In this document: one piece after another, positions 43,853 to 53,222 of the stretch | Layout of the letters: every line of letters starts with the position of its first letter | Numbering within the stretch: position 1 is the first letter of the stretch | Assembly: GCA_965247995.1 (NCBI GenBank) | Contig: OZ252041.1 | Location: 496,001-560,000, forward strand | DNA: 64,000 nt | Direction of reading: 5' to 3' | Source: JASLZO01 sp965247995 | GTDB lineage: Bacteria > Chloroflexota > Dehalococcoidia > UBA6926 | Program-made: the position numbers and the translations under genes | Notes under the pieces: generated by a model | The model's database searches: none | What the model saw: only the letters and a program-made list of their open reading frames with translations | What the model was told of the DNA's origin: nothing

Positions 43853-46381
43853 TCACGCCTCCGCCGCCCCGGAAGGCGTCCGGCGCCGCAACAATGCGAT
43901 ACCTGCAACGATCACCGCGAGCAACGCCGCAGCCCCTGCCGCGATCCCCACCGCGAGCATCGTCGTCATCAGCACTTCGTTGGAAGGACTCTCCGGCTCC
44001 GCCGCCTGCCGCGCCAGGTCCTCGACGCCACCCAAGTCCGACCGCAGATCGGCTTGGGCCGTCGCGAGGTCGGCGAGCGCGGTCTCCAAGGTCGTCAGCA
44101 TCGCGGCCTGCGACTCGAAGTCCGCCGTCAGTTCGGACCGCAAACCCTCAGCGAAGTTGGGCCCCAGCGAGTCTTGCAACTCCTGGACCTGCTCCGCCGT
44201 GTCGCGAATGTTGTCGAATCCAAAGCTCATGAAATACGACGCTGGCGCCACGTTCCCTGATGCATCCAACACGAGCACGTCGTGAGCGCCCTCACCAGCA
44301 ATCGGAATGAACAGATTCGCGGTGAACGTTCCCAGCGGACTCGTGCGTGCGGTCGACACAATGCTCCCGCTCAACTGAATAAACAGGTTCTGGTCGCCCT
44401 GGAAGTTGAACCCTTGAATCGTGACGGGCTGCCCACCAGCGCCCTCCGGCGGAGAGAGAAAGATCGACGGGTTCGGCACCTGCCGTTGGCGGGCGAACGC
44501 GATCTTTTGGTTCGTTCCCTGGAATTCTCCCAACCGCGAGTCCGACCACACCAAGTACACATCCTCATCCGTCGCCGCGATCGAAAAGTAATCTCCGATG
44601 AACACGCCTCCAGGGAATCCCCAGTTCGGGTTCGACGATGAGTCCGTCACGCGCGCGTTCAGGCCAAAACTCTCGCCTTGGTCCTCCGACACCGCGTAGT
44701 AGATGTGGTACCGGAGCTCCGTCGGGTCATCACGCATGTCGCCCCACATCGCGTGCAACCGTCCATCGGGACTCGTCGCGATCGACGGGAAGAACTGCAT
44801 GCGCCCGGTATCGTCATCGTTCACTTTCACAGGCCTGCGCCACGTCCGCCCCTTGTCTAGTGAGCGCACCACATATAAGTCCCCGTCGTCCGACGGCGCT
44901 CCAGCCGGGAGGCCAACGTACCCCACGTACACCTCGCCCTCGGGGCCCGTCGCCATCTGTGCGAAGCCAGAACCCCAGTAACGGAAGAACGTCGTGCGTG
45001 GCCTGAATCCCGGCTCCAGGAACGTGGACACCCTGCGGCCTCGGCTCCACGATTCTCCACCGTCCTCGGACGTCGATACGTACATCTGTGCGAGACCCTC
45101 GAACGGTCCATCGTCGGTCGTATCCATCCACCCGACGTACACCGTGCCGTCCGGACCGACCACGGGTTGCGACCCCTGCACCAGCCTCAGCCGCCCCTCG
45201 ATGACCTGGCCCCCCGGTGCGGTGTATGGGCTCTCCCCATTCTCGCCAACGACCCCAGAAGTTGACTCCTCTGCGGCGGGCCGCGTGCCGATCTCGAAGA
45301 CTTGGCGGATCCGCGGACTGATCTCGATCGGATCAGACCACGTAAGCCCGTTGTCCCCGGACCGGACCAATTCGATCACCGTCTCGGTGATCGGCGACCC
45401 AATGAACGGCAATTCGTCCGTGTAGAAGATGCGGTAACGGCTGATGAACTTGGTGTACGTCACATAGATCGTGTCCCGTGATGGGTCGTCGGGGTTCGGA
45501 CCGATCGCCAACCACGGCTTGTCGAGGAAGGCTGCCGCGAGCGTCCCTCTTACGCGCCCCGTGGAATCCACAGCAAACTCCGTCTCGACCGTGCTGCGTG
45601 ATGTCGGAATGCCGGTGGACCAGCTAAACCCACCGTCCGTAGAGGACCCCAAGGAGATGCTCGACACTTGAGCGGTCCCAATGATGTTCCCCAGGCTGAA
45701 TTCTTCTGTGTCGATCGAGATGAAAACCATGTGCGCGTTGCCGTCGCTGTCGAACGCTACGACCGGGTCGCCCGCCGATGCGATTTCGTCCCTGGCGTGC
45801 TTCAACTGCACGGGACCGTCCCACGACTCGCCACCATCGATCGACACGTAGCTCGTGACCGCCGGGAAGTTGTAATCGATCATCCCAGCGATGAGGTGGT
45901 CGGGATCGTGGGGGTTGACCGCGATGTGCGGTTCGGTTTGTATCGGGGTTGCGCTGAAGTCGCGCGGGATGAGGATGTTCCGGCTGAACTTCGCAGACGG
46001 GTCTCGGTACGGCACCAGCGTTCCTGCCGCGCCCTGTGTACTCACAGCCCCCTGTGGAGCCAATCTCGGGCCCGCCATCTCCACGGAGCCACCAAAGGCT
46101 GAGACGTCTGCACTAAGCGGGTTGAGTCCGTTCGCGACCAACCAGACCGAAGTGGACAGGTAGTCGACATACGGTGGCGTGAACTCGGTGCCCATAGCGC
46201 CAGCGGGGCTCGATATCCGGACATTCAGGTTGTTTAGGGTCGGGGGACCCCCGTAGGTCGGAGAGTCTTGCTTCCCGCTGAGGACCACGCCGCCGCCATC
46301 CGCAGCACCAGCAGTCCCCGACGCCAGCACACCAATGAGCAAGCCACTGACGGCCAAAACTGGCACGAACCAGCGTCTCAT
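43853..46381 (-). CDS. Anchored Asp-box (BNR/sialidase-fold) surface protein
   Basis: 842 residues from ATG 46381 (GGAGGTGG upstream). The signal peptide ends near GTAGAADG. The propeller region has six Asp-box repeats (SIDGGESW, STDGGFSW, SGDNGLTW, SEDGGESW, SLDKGRTW, SEDQGESF). It is followed by an IPT/TIG-like domain (PPEGAGGQPVTIQGFNF), a coiled coil near 720-790 and a C-terminal membrane helix with a short Arg tail. I see no sialidase Arg triad or Tyr nucleophile that I could assign, so enzyme activity is uncertain. 65 bases upstream of the permuted binding protein, same strand. Confidence 0.8.
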   Translation of the reverse strand: MRRWFVPVLAVSGLLIGVLASGTAGAADGGGVVLSGKQDSPTYGGPPTLNNLNVRISSPAGAMGTEFTPPYVDYLSTSVWLVANGLNPLSADVSAFGGSVEMAGPRLAPQGAVSTQGAAGTLVPYRDPSAKFSRNILIPRDFSATPIQTEPHIAVNPHDPDHLIAGMIDYNFPAVTSYVSIDGGESWDGPVQLKHARDEIASAGDPVVAFDSDGNAHMVFISIDTEEFSLGNIIGTAQVSSISLGSSTDGGFSWSTGIPTSRSTVETEFAVDSTGRVRGTLAAAFLDKPWLAIGPNPDDPSRDTIYVTYTKFISRYRIFYTDELPFIGSPITETVIELVRSGDNGLTWSDPIEISPRIRQVFEIGTRPAAEESTSGVVGENGESPYTAPGGQVIEGRLRLVQGSQPVVGPDGTVYVGWMDTTDDGPFEGLAQMYVSTSEDGGESWSRGRRVSTFLEPGFRPRTTFFRYWGSGFAQMATGPEGEVYVGYVGLPAGAPSDDGDLYVVRSLDKGRTWRRPVKVNDDDTGRMQFFPSIATSPDGRLHAMWGDMRDDPTELRYHIYYAVSEDQGESFGLNARVTDSSSNPNWGFPGGVFIGDYFSIAATDEDVYLVWSDSRLGEFQGTNQKIAFARQRQVPNPSIFLSPPEGAGGQPVTIQGFNFQGDQNLFIQLSGSIVSTARTSPLGTFTANLFIPIAGEGAHDVLVLDASGNVAPASYFMSFGFDNIRDTAEQVQELQDSLGPNFAEGLRSELTADFESQAAMLTTLETALADLATAQADLRSDLGGVEDLARQAAEPESPSNEVLMTTMLAVGIAAGAAALLAVIVAGIALLRRRTPSGAAEA

Positions 46382-46557
46382 CGCACCACCTCCAGGAGCA
46401 ACATGGCGGATCAATTGTCCGGGACCCGCGTGCCGCCCCAACCACAGCCGCGATTCGCCGAATTCGCCGCGACCAGTATAGTGACGGAAGGAAATGATAG
46501 GCGTGGGCCGGGTCGGCGTCGGACCGGTTGCGCCAACGGATAATCCGGAGGAAACGT

Positions 46558-48837
46558 ATGGGTGGTGGACTATTGGGCCTCGGCCTCGCACGAGGGCTTG
46601 CTCTGGCCGTCGTGAGCCTCGCGATCGCGGTCGCCTGCACGTCCGAGCCAACCAGTTCCTCTTCCGACACGACGCCCGTCTCGACGGAACCTGCCCCCGC
46701 AGCGCCGGCGGCCCCGACCCCTGAACCATCCCCAATAACGTCGGATACCTCCGATTCCGCATCAGCGGCCGCGACACCAGAGACACCGACCGCCACTCCT
46801 ACATCCGCGCCGGAGCCCGCAGCCACCGCAACCGCAACCAGAGTCCCCGCTACGCCGACGCCCACCCCCTCGCGCACCCCCGCCGCGGAGCCGGTGGCCT
46901 CGTATGTCAACGGGCTATACGGATTCTCCGTGCAGTACCCCGACACCTGGTCCGTCAACGAGACCGATAGCCCATCCCCCGTTGCCATCTTCGACGCCGG
47001 CACGGAAGACCTCAGCGTCCAGGCATACGTCCGCTACTACCGTGCGCGCCTGACCGCGTCAGAAGCCGCTGAACAGGAAATCGCCCCACTCGCTGGCCTG
47101 CCGAACTTCCGGACGATCATCGAGGCGCCGGTCACCCTTGAAGACGGCACCGAGACCTACCAGATCCTCTACGGCTTCGGCACCGGACAGGAAGAACGTC
47201 GCGGCGGCCTGACCTTCGTTACCGAGGACACGCGAGCTACCGTCCTCCACGCCGTCGGGCCACGCCGCACGTATGAAGACAACCTGAACGGTATCGACGC
47301 GTTCCTGAACAGCATCAAGATCGAACCCCAGCGCCCATTCGGAGTCGCGCGCGGGGACGCGCTCGTCCTGTCGCTGGACGACGGCCCTATCACTCTCGAT
47401 CCCGCCATAGCAGTGGAGAGCCAATCAGGCCAGTACATCGGCCAGGTGTTCGACGGCCTCGTCGCGTTGGATGGCGATCTCAATGTCGTCTCCGACCTGG
47501 CCGCGTCGTGGGAGGTCTCCGACGACGGCCTCACTTACACCTTCATTATCGACCCCGAGGCCACGTTCCACGATGGGACCGCTGTACTCGCATCGGACGT
47601 CGTGTACTCCTGGGAGCGGGCAGCGGATCCGGATCTTGCCTCGTCCATCGCACGCACATACCTAGGTGACATCGTCGGGTTCGAAGAACGGGCTAGCGGC
47701 GCCACTGAGTCGATCAGTGGGCTGCAGGTTGTCAACGATCAGACGTTGACCGTCACGATCGACTCACCAAAGAGCTACTTCCTTTCTAAGCTCACACACA
47801 CGGCTGCTTCGGTCGTTCAGCGTGCGAATGTCGAGTCCGGAACGGGCACTTGGTGGCTCCAACCTGTCGGGACCGGGCCGTTTGCGGTCGCGGAGTGGAT
47901 CCCTGATGTCGCGATGCACCTGGAACGCCACGCGGACTACCATGGACTGCTTCCGGAGGTCGAGAATGTCGTCTTCCGATTCCACGCGGGCGTCCCCTTG
48001 CGGATGTTCGAGGACGGTGAGATCGACGCCACTCGACTCTCTCTTGCCGAGTTCAACATCCTCGGTGACGAGCAGAGTCCGCTGCTGGACAACATCACGA
48101 CCCAACCACAGCTCTCCGTGAACTATCTCGGTTTCAATGCCGCCGTTGCCCCGTTCGACGATGTGAACGTCCGAAGGGCGTTCTTGCTCGCACTCGACCG
48201 TCAGTCCATCGTCGAAGAGACGCTCAATGGGATCGGCGTGCTCGCGCACGGGTTCTTACCGCCCGACCTCCCGGGCTACGACCCGGATATTGAGGAGATC
48301 GTCTTCTCGCCCGCGGCTGCACTCGCGGCGCTCGAGTCCTCAAAGTACGGCAGTGCGGATGGCCTGCCGGAGATCACAATTTCGACACCCAGTCTTGCGC
48401 CTCACGTAATGGAAATGATCGCCATGTGGCAAGAACACCTTGGCGTCTCTGTCGGCATCGACTTGGACCCGGACACTAGCTACTTCTACGACTTCGACAA
48501 CGACAGGCCAGGCCTCTTTGTGTCCGGGTGGATCGCCGACTACCCAGACCCGCACAACTTCTTGGATGTCCTGTTCCATTCGACCTCGGACAGCAACTTC
48601 GGCCGGTTCTCCAGTGCCACGGTCGATGACTTGCTGGTCCAGGCGCGTACCGAGACAGACGCGGACGAACGCATACGCCTCTATCGCACCGCCGAGCGGA
48701 TCCTCGTCGCAAATGGCGCGGCGATTCCGCTCTGGTTCGGGCAGGTCAAGGTCTTGACCGCACCCCAGGTCCAGGGTTTCGTGATAGACGCCCAGGGCAG
48801 GATTGACCTCGCCAAGGTCACGCTCACTGAGCCCTAG
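46558..48837 (+). CDS. Lipoprotein fusing a PsbP-like domain to a family-5 solute-binding protein
   Basis: 759 residues from ATG 46558, with GGAGG 6 bases upstream. The lipobox IAVAC is near residue 29. A long Pro/Thr/Ala-rich linker (~30-115) leads to a PsbP/DUF1795-like domain (~118-255: YGFSVQYPDTWSVNE ... FLNSIKI), then a complete SBP_bac_5 in normal order (ITLDPAIAVESQSGQYIGQV, FHDGTAVLASDVVYSWERA, YLGFNAAVAPFDDVNVRRAF, GWIADYPDPHNF). It binds a peptide-like or similar solute outside the cell. No ABC permease or ATPase gene is adjacent. Divergent from the Asp-box protein gene. Confidence 0.85.
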   Translation: MGGGLLGLGLARGLALAVVSLAIAVACTSEPTSSSSDTTPVSTEPAPAAPAAPTPEPSPITSDTSDSASAAATPETPTATPTSAPEPAATATATRVPATPTPTPSRTPAAEPVASYVNGLYGFSVQYPDTWSVNETDSPSPVAIFDAGTEDLSVQAYVRYYRARLTASEAAEQEIAPLAGLPNFRTIIEAPVTLEDGTETYQILYGFGTGQEERRGGLTFVTEDTRATVLHAVGPRRTYEDNLNGIDAFLNSIKIEPQRPFGVARGDALVLSLDDGPITLDPAIAVESQSGQYIGQVFDGLVALDGDLNVVSDLAASWEVSDDGLTYTFIIDPEATFHDGTAVLASDVVYSWERAADPDLASSIARTYLGDIVGFEERASGATESISGLQVVNDQTLTVTIDSPKSYFLSKLTHTAASVVQRANVESGTGTWWLQPVGTGPFAVAEWIPDVAMHLERHADYHGLLPEVENVVFRFHAGVPLRMFEDGEIDATRLSLAEFNILGDEQSPLLDNITTQPQLSVNYLGFNAAVAPFDDVNVRRAFLLALDRQSIVEETLNGIGVLAHGFLPPDLPGYDPDIEEIVFSPAAALAALESSKYGSADGLPEITISTPSLAPHVMEMIAMWQEHLGVSVGIDLDPDTSYFYDFDNDRPGLFVSGWIADYPDPHNFLDVLFHSTSDSNFGRFSSATVDDLLVQARTETDADERIRLYRTAERILVANGAAIPLWFGQVKVLTAPQVQGFVIDAQGRIDLAKVTLTEP

Positions 48838-48896
48838 CGCCCGCCAAGCATCCCCTCAGGCCATTAACGCGAGCGGCCCGGCCGATGCGGCGTTCG

Positions 48897-48926
48897 TTGA
48901 CACCTCAATTGGCCGCAAACTAGAAT
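48897..48926 (+). promoter_or_regulatory. Sigma70-type promoter of the RAM-domain gene
   Basis: TTGACA (48897-48902) and TAGAAT (48921-48926), 18-base spacer. Transcription would start near 48933, about 33 bases before the TTG start. The -35 matches the consensus exactly. Confidence 0.65.
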
Positions 48927-48965
48927 GAGCCGCTTTTTGGGCTGGAATTTCAGGGGGTAGCATCT

Positions 48966-49205
48966 TTGGGTACTCGTGCCTTCATCCTCATCGAGACCTC
49001 GGTCGGCAAGACACAAGACGTCGTCACAGCGCTTCGGGGCGTCTCCCAGATTAGGTCGGTCGACGCCGTCACCGGCCCGTACGACGTAATCACGGTTATC
49101 GAGGCGCCCGATCTCAACACGGTAGGGAACGTCGTCACCACGAGCATTCACACCATTAGCGGTGTCCTGCGCACCGTTACCTGCCTGGCCGTCAACCTCA
49201 GCTAG
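48966..49205 (+). CDS. Stand-alone Lrp/AsnC ligand-binding (RAM) domain protein
   Basis: 79 residues, only the alpha/beta RAM domain and no HTH: TRAFILIETSVGKTQDVVTA, VDAVTGPYDVITVIEAPDLN, TISGVLRTVTCLAV. Such proteins form dimers or larger rings and bind amino acids; some assist full-length Lrp regulators. It starts at TTG 48966 after GGGGG. It has its own strong promoter and precedes the acyl-CoA dehydrogenase array by 67 bases. Together with the MerR-RAM protein at 40062, RAM genes flank the secreted-protein block. Confidence 0.88.
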   Translation: MGTRAFILIETSVGKTQDVVTALRGVSQIRSVDAVTGPYDVITVIEAPDLNTVGNVVTTSIHTISGVLRTVTCLAVNLS

Positions 49206-49272
49206 CGCTGCTCCCCGCCACGTACCCGGCTCACCCGGGCGGGCTGACGCCACTTCCCTCAAGGAGGGTCTC

Positions 49273-50460
49273 ATGGACTTCCAGTTTGCGCCCGAAGATG
49301 AAGCGTTCCGACAGGAGGTCCGTGACTTCGTCCGCTCCGAATGGGACCCAAAGGGCCACGACGTCGTCGGGGCCTCAATCGCCTCCTACGATCTCCACAC
49401 CCATGAGGCCATCGAGCTCGTCAAACAGTGGCAGAAGAAGTTGGCCGACAAGGGTTGGTGGACGCTCCACTGGCCTACCGAGTTCGGCGGGATGGCAGCC
49501 CCCATCAGCCGCCAACTCGTCTACCGCGAAGAGTTATCGTACTGGGGAGCCCCCGCGACCGGCGCAAGCGACCTCGTCAGCCCGGTGCTGATGTTCCACG
49601 GCAACGATTGGCACAAGCAGGAGTTACTCCCGCACTACGCCACCGCGGAGATTGAGTTCTGCCGCCTGTTGTCAGAGCCCGGCTCGGGTTCCGACCTCGC
49701 CTCCGTCACGACGAAGGCCGTCCGCGACGGCGATGACTTCGTCGTCTCCGGTCAGAAGATCTGGACCAGCATGGCGGAGATGGCGGACTACGGGCAGGCC
49801 ATCGTCCGCACCGATCCCGAGGCTGCCAAGCACCGCGGACTGACCTATCTGATCATCGACATGAAATCCCCCGGCATCGTCCTCCGACCGCTGCACGACA
49901 TGCTCGGGCAACGCCGGTGGAGCGAAGTCTTCCTCGACGAGGTCCGCGTGCCCGTTCGCAACATGGTCGGTGAGTTGAACCGTGGCTGGTACGCGACGAT
50001 GACCCACCTCAGCTTCGAACGGTCGAACATCGGCGGACCGGCCCGGATGCTCCGGTTCCTCGAGGAGTTCACCGATTGGGCCCGGACCGCGAAGGTGAAC
50101 GGCACCCCGCTGCTGGACGACGTCCGGCTCCGCCACAAGCTCGCGGACTACCGGTTGCAGATCGAGGTCGCCCGCATGATTTCCTACCGCGTCGCCTGGA
50201 TGCAGACCAAGGGCGAAATCCCGGTCAAGGAGTCCTCGATGACGAAGAACTGGGGCGACGTCCTCCATCAGGGCATCTACCGTGGCCTCGCGTCCGTCCT
50301 TGCCGACGCCGGACAACTCCGGCCCGAAGACCCCAAAGCCCCTGCGAACCGCTTCCTCGGCGTCAACGCCTTCCTCAGCACCGGTCTCAGCATCGGCGGT
50401 GGCACACGCGAGATCCAGAAGAACATCATCGCGCAGCGCGCCCTCGGCCTGCCACGCTGA
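49273..50460 (+). CDS. Acyl-CoA dehydrogenase (GGT-x-EIQ class), array member 1
   Basis: 395 residues from ATG 49273 (AAGGAGG upstream). N-terminal helical domain, FAD segment LLSEPGSGSDLASV and GQKIWTSMAEMADYG, C-terminal end GGGTREIQKN then RALGLPR. This retains the standard GGT-x-EIQ motif, unlike most of its neighbours. The residue aligned to the MCAD catalytic Glu376 is Gly, so a base elsewhere or a partner subunit is needed. First of five tandem paralogues, possibly paired with the next gene 25 bases on as a hetero-oligomer (inference). Confidence 0.9.
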   Translation: MDFQFAPEDEAFRQEVRDFVRSEWDPKGHDVVGASIASYDLHTHEAIELVKQWQKKLADKGWWTLHWPTEFGGMAAPISRQLVYREELSYWGAPATGASDLVSPVLMFHGNDWHKQELLPHYATAEIEFCRLLSEPGSGSDLASVTTKAVRDGDDFVVSGQKIWTSMAEMADYGQAIVRTDPEAAKHRGLTYLIIDMKSPGIVLRPLHDMLGQRRWSEVFLDEVRVPVRNMVGELNRGWYATMTHLSFERSNIGGPARMLRFLEEFTDWARTAKVNGTPLLDDVRLRHKLADYRLQIEVARMISYRVAWMQTKGEIPVKESSMTKNWGDVLHQGIYRGLASVLADAGQLRPEDPKAPANRFLGVNAFLSTGLSIGGGTREIQKNIIAQRALGLPR

Positions 50461-50485
50461 CCTACCTAGGGGAGAACAACCGAGC

Positions 50486-51691
50486 ATGGACTTCACATTC
50501 GGATCAGAGGACGAGGCCTTCCGACAGGAGGTCCGCGAGTTCATCCAACGAGAGTGGGACCCCAAGGACTTCAACAACGACCTCGGGGTCTTCGGCTACG
50601 ACTTCGACAGCGCCGAGTACCGCGACCACAGCCGTGAGTTCACCAGGAAGCTCATCGAGAAGGGTTGGTACACCATGCACTGGCCCGAGGACTGGGGCGG
50701 CCAGGGCGCGCCGCTCTCGAAGCAGGTCGCCTACTCGGAGGAGTTGGCCATGGCCAGCGCCCCAGCCGGCACCCCAGGTGGCAACATCACCGGCGCCATC
50801 ATGTTCCACGGCAGCGACTGGCTAAAGCAGGAGTTCCTGCCCAAGATGGCCGACGCCGAGATCAACTGGGCACAGGGGTTCTCGGAGCCCAATGCCGGTA
50901 CCGACCTCGCAAGCCTCTCCACCCGCGCTGTTGAGGACGGCGACGACTTCGTCGTCACCGGACAGAAGATCTGGTCATCCGGCTCCCACTTTGCCAACTG
51001 GTACCACGTCCTCGTTCGCACCGACCCCACCGCGCCCAAGCACCGCGGCATCTCCTACCTCGTCATGCAGATGAAGAACGACGACGGAAACCAGATGCCC
51101 GGGATCACGCTCCGCCCCTTGTATGACATGTTCGGCCGCCGGCGCTGGAATGAGGTCTTCATGGACGAAGTCCGCGTTCCCAAGCGCTACATGATCGGCG
51201 AGGTCAACCGCGGCTGGTACGCCGCTATGACCACGCTCAACTTCGAGCGCGCCAGCGGCACCGGCGCCCGCAACATCGCTGTCTTCGAGAGCTTTATCAA
51301 ACTCGCCAAGCGGCTCAAGTTCAATGGCACGTCCGTGCTCGAAGACCCGATTGTTCGGAACAAGCTCGCCGATGTCCGCGTCCGGCTCGAGACGGCCCGC
51401 ATGCTTGCCCTCCGGTTGGTCTGGCTCCAGTCCACCGGGGAGGTCCCACAGGCCGAGAGCGCAATCTCGAATTACTTCAGCTCGACCTTGAATAAGTTCC
51501 ACTTCTGGCCGACGCTCGGCGAGATCATGGGCCCCTACCGCGCGCTGCTGAAGGGAGAGAAACGCTCACCCGACAACGGCGTTTACGGCACGAACTATGC
51601 CCTCAGCATGGTCACCGGCTACGCCGGCGGCGGCGGCATCCTCCTCTCGCCCAACCTCATCGCACAGCGGGGTCTCGGCCTCCCGAGATAG
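50486..51691 (+). CDS. Acyl-CoA dehydrogenase family (ILLSPN class), array member 2
   Basis: 401 residues from ATG 50486 (GGGGAGAACAACCGAGC upstream). It shares GFSEPNAGTDLA and GQKIWSSGSHFANWYHVLVR with the 4.6-kb, 54-kb and 55.5-kb genes. In place of GGT-x-EIQ it has YAGGGGILLSPN before GLGLPR, the class feature. 25 bases after member 1, so cotranscribed with it. Substrate unknown. Steroid-like, branched or aromatic acyl-CoA are possible by analogy with heteromeric dehydrogenases (inference). Confidence 0.9.
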   Translation: MDFTFGSEDEAFRQEVREFIQREWDPKDFNNDLGVFGYDFDSAEYRDHSREFTRKLIEKGWYTMHWPEDWGGQGAPLSKQVAYSEELAMASAPAGTPGGNITGAIMFHGSDWLKQEFLPKMADAEINWAQGFSEPNAGTDLASLSTRAVEDGDDFVVTGQKIWSSGSHFANWYHVLVRTDPTAPKHRGISYLVMQMKNDDGNQMPGITLRPLYDMFGRRRWNEVFMDEVRVPKRYMIGEVNRGWYAAMTTLNFERASGTGARNIAVFESFIKLAKRLKFNGTSVLEDPIVRNKLADVRVRLETARMLALRLVWLQSTGEVPQAESAISNYFSSTLNKFHFWPTLGEIMGPYRALLKGEKRSPDNGVYGTNYALSMVTGYAGGGGILLSPNLIAQRGLGLPR

Positions 51692-51900
51692 GTCCCTCCG
51701 CCGAGTTCCCTCTACAGGGAGTCTATGCGCCGCCCGTAGCCACATGCGCACGATCGAATCGCCGAGCAGGCGCAGCCAGTCGTCCCGCCCCCTGCCCGAG
51801 TCCGTCTCCGGACACGTGCCTTGCTGCACGACCGCCACCCACAGGCGTACGATGCTCCCAGCCCAACGACCCACGCTAAACGACCACGGAGGTTCGTGAC

Positions 51901-53100
51901 ATGGATTTCCGACTCTCAACCGAAGACGAGGCCTTCCGACAAGAGATTCGTGACTTCGTCCAACGCGAGTGGAACAACCACGGCTACGACCTCGTCAGCA
52001 CCATGAACACGTCCTATCACCTCGACGACGTGGACGCGCTCAGCCTCCAGCACGACTTCGAAAAGAAGCTCGTCGATAAAGGCTGGTGGACCATGCACTG
52101 GCCCACCGAGTTCGGTGGCCAGGCCGCCTCCGTCGAGCGGCAACTCGTCTACCGCGAGGAAATGGCTTACCGGGGCGCTCCGTCTTCCATGGGCGGAGGC
52201 CTCGTCGCACCCCTCCTCTGGCTCCACGGGACCGAGCGGCAGCGCAACCAGTTCCTCCCACAGCTTGCGAACGCAGACCTCGAGTTCGCTCAAGGGTTCA
52301 GTGAACCAAACGCCGGCTCCGACCTCGCCAACCTCCAGACCCGCGCCGTCAAAGACGGCGATGATTTCGTCATCAACGGCCAGAAGATCTGGACCTCCAC
52401 CGCCCACCACCCCCTCGCCCACTGGGGCCACATGCTCGTCCGCACCGACCCAGACGCCGTCAAGCACCGCGGCATCTCGTACCTGTTCATCGACATGCAC
52501 AGCCCCGGCATTTCGCTCCGCCCTTTGTATGACATGCTCGGACGCCGGCGCTGGAGCGAGTGGTTTCTGGAGGACGTGCGCGTCCCCGCAGAAAACCTTA
52601 TCGGCGAGCTGAACCGCGGTTGGTACGCGGCCATGACCACCCTCAGCTTCGAGCGCGGCTCCGTCGACATCCCTGCCAGCCTCCTCCGAGGCCTCGAAAT
52701 CATCACGGACTACCTCCACAAGACCCGCGTCGACGGCAAACGACTCACCGACGACCCGCTGGTCAAGAACACCCTCGCCGACCTACGGATCGACATGGAA
52801 CTCGGCCGCATGCTCGCCTACCGCGTCGCTTGGCTCCAGGCCAAAGGACAAGTGCCGGACATGGAACCGTCCATGGCCCGTGTGTGGGCTGGCGAAGCCA
52901 CCCAGAAGGTCTACCGCACCGGCGCCCGCCTCATGCGCGACTTCGGGACCATCGTCCCCGGAGGCCCCAGACGCTGGTCGCCCCTCGGCGGCTTCTTTGG
53001 CGCAAACCACTACCTTTCCACCGGCCGCACCTTCGGCGGCGGCGCGAAAGAGATCCAGCGCAATATCATCGCCCAACGCGGACTCGGCCTCCCCAGGTAA
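51901..53100 (+). CDS. Acyl-CoA dehydrogenase (GGA-x-EIQ class), array member 3
   Basis: 399 residues from ATG 51901 (GGAGG upstream). GFSEPNAGSDLANL and GQKIWTSTAHHPLAHWG in the FAD region, and GGGAKEIQRN before GLGLPR at the end. It belongs with member 1 in keeping the EIQ block and lacks the HFANWYH block of the other class. A 209-base gap precedes it and the toxin-antitoxin genes lie downstream on the opposite strand, so it may have its own promoter. Confidence 0.9.
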   Translation: MDFRLSTEDEAFRQEIRDFVQREWNNHGYDLVSTMNTSYHLDDVDALSLQHDFEKKLVDKGWWTMHWPTEFGGQAASVERQLVYREEMAYRGAPSSMGGGLVAPLLWLHGTERQRNQFLPQLANADLEFAQGFSEPNAGSDLANLQTRAVKDGDDFVINGQKIWTSTAHHPLAHWGHMLVRTDPDAVKHRGISYLFIDMHSPGISLRPLYDMLGRRRWSEWFLEDVRVPAENLIGELNRGWYAAMTTLSFERGSVDIPASLLRGLEIITDYLHKTRVDGKRLTDDPLVKNTLADLRIDMELGRMLAYRVAWLQAKGQVPDMEPSMARVWAGEATQKVYRTGARLMRDFGTIVPGGPRRWSPLGGFFGANHYLSTGRTFGGGAKEIQRNIIAQRGLGLPR

Positions 53101-53171
53101 CCCACGCGGCCCGAAACGCGAATCCCGTTACTCCTCTGGCCGCTGCGTTAGGCGTACTGAGTCTGGCTACT

Positions 53172-53192
53172 ACCTGCGGCGACGCCGCAGGT
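53172..53192. repeat. Hairpin past the third dehydrogenase gene
   Basis: ACCTGCGGC and GCCGCAGGT around GAC, in the gap between array member 3 and the PIN toxin gene, which converge. There is no T-run, so it may be a weak or factor-aided terminator. Confidence 0.4.
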
Positions 53193-53222
53193 TGCCGGCA
53201 TCGTCCTAGGCGCGAGTGACAA

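Noticed and set aside
42318..44285. 655-codon plus-strand frame
   Set aside because: It is antisense to two well-supported surface-protein genes and looks like a high-GC shadow rich in Arg, Pro and His with no family match.
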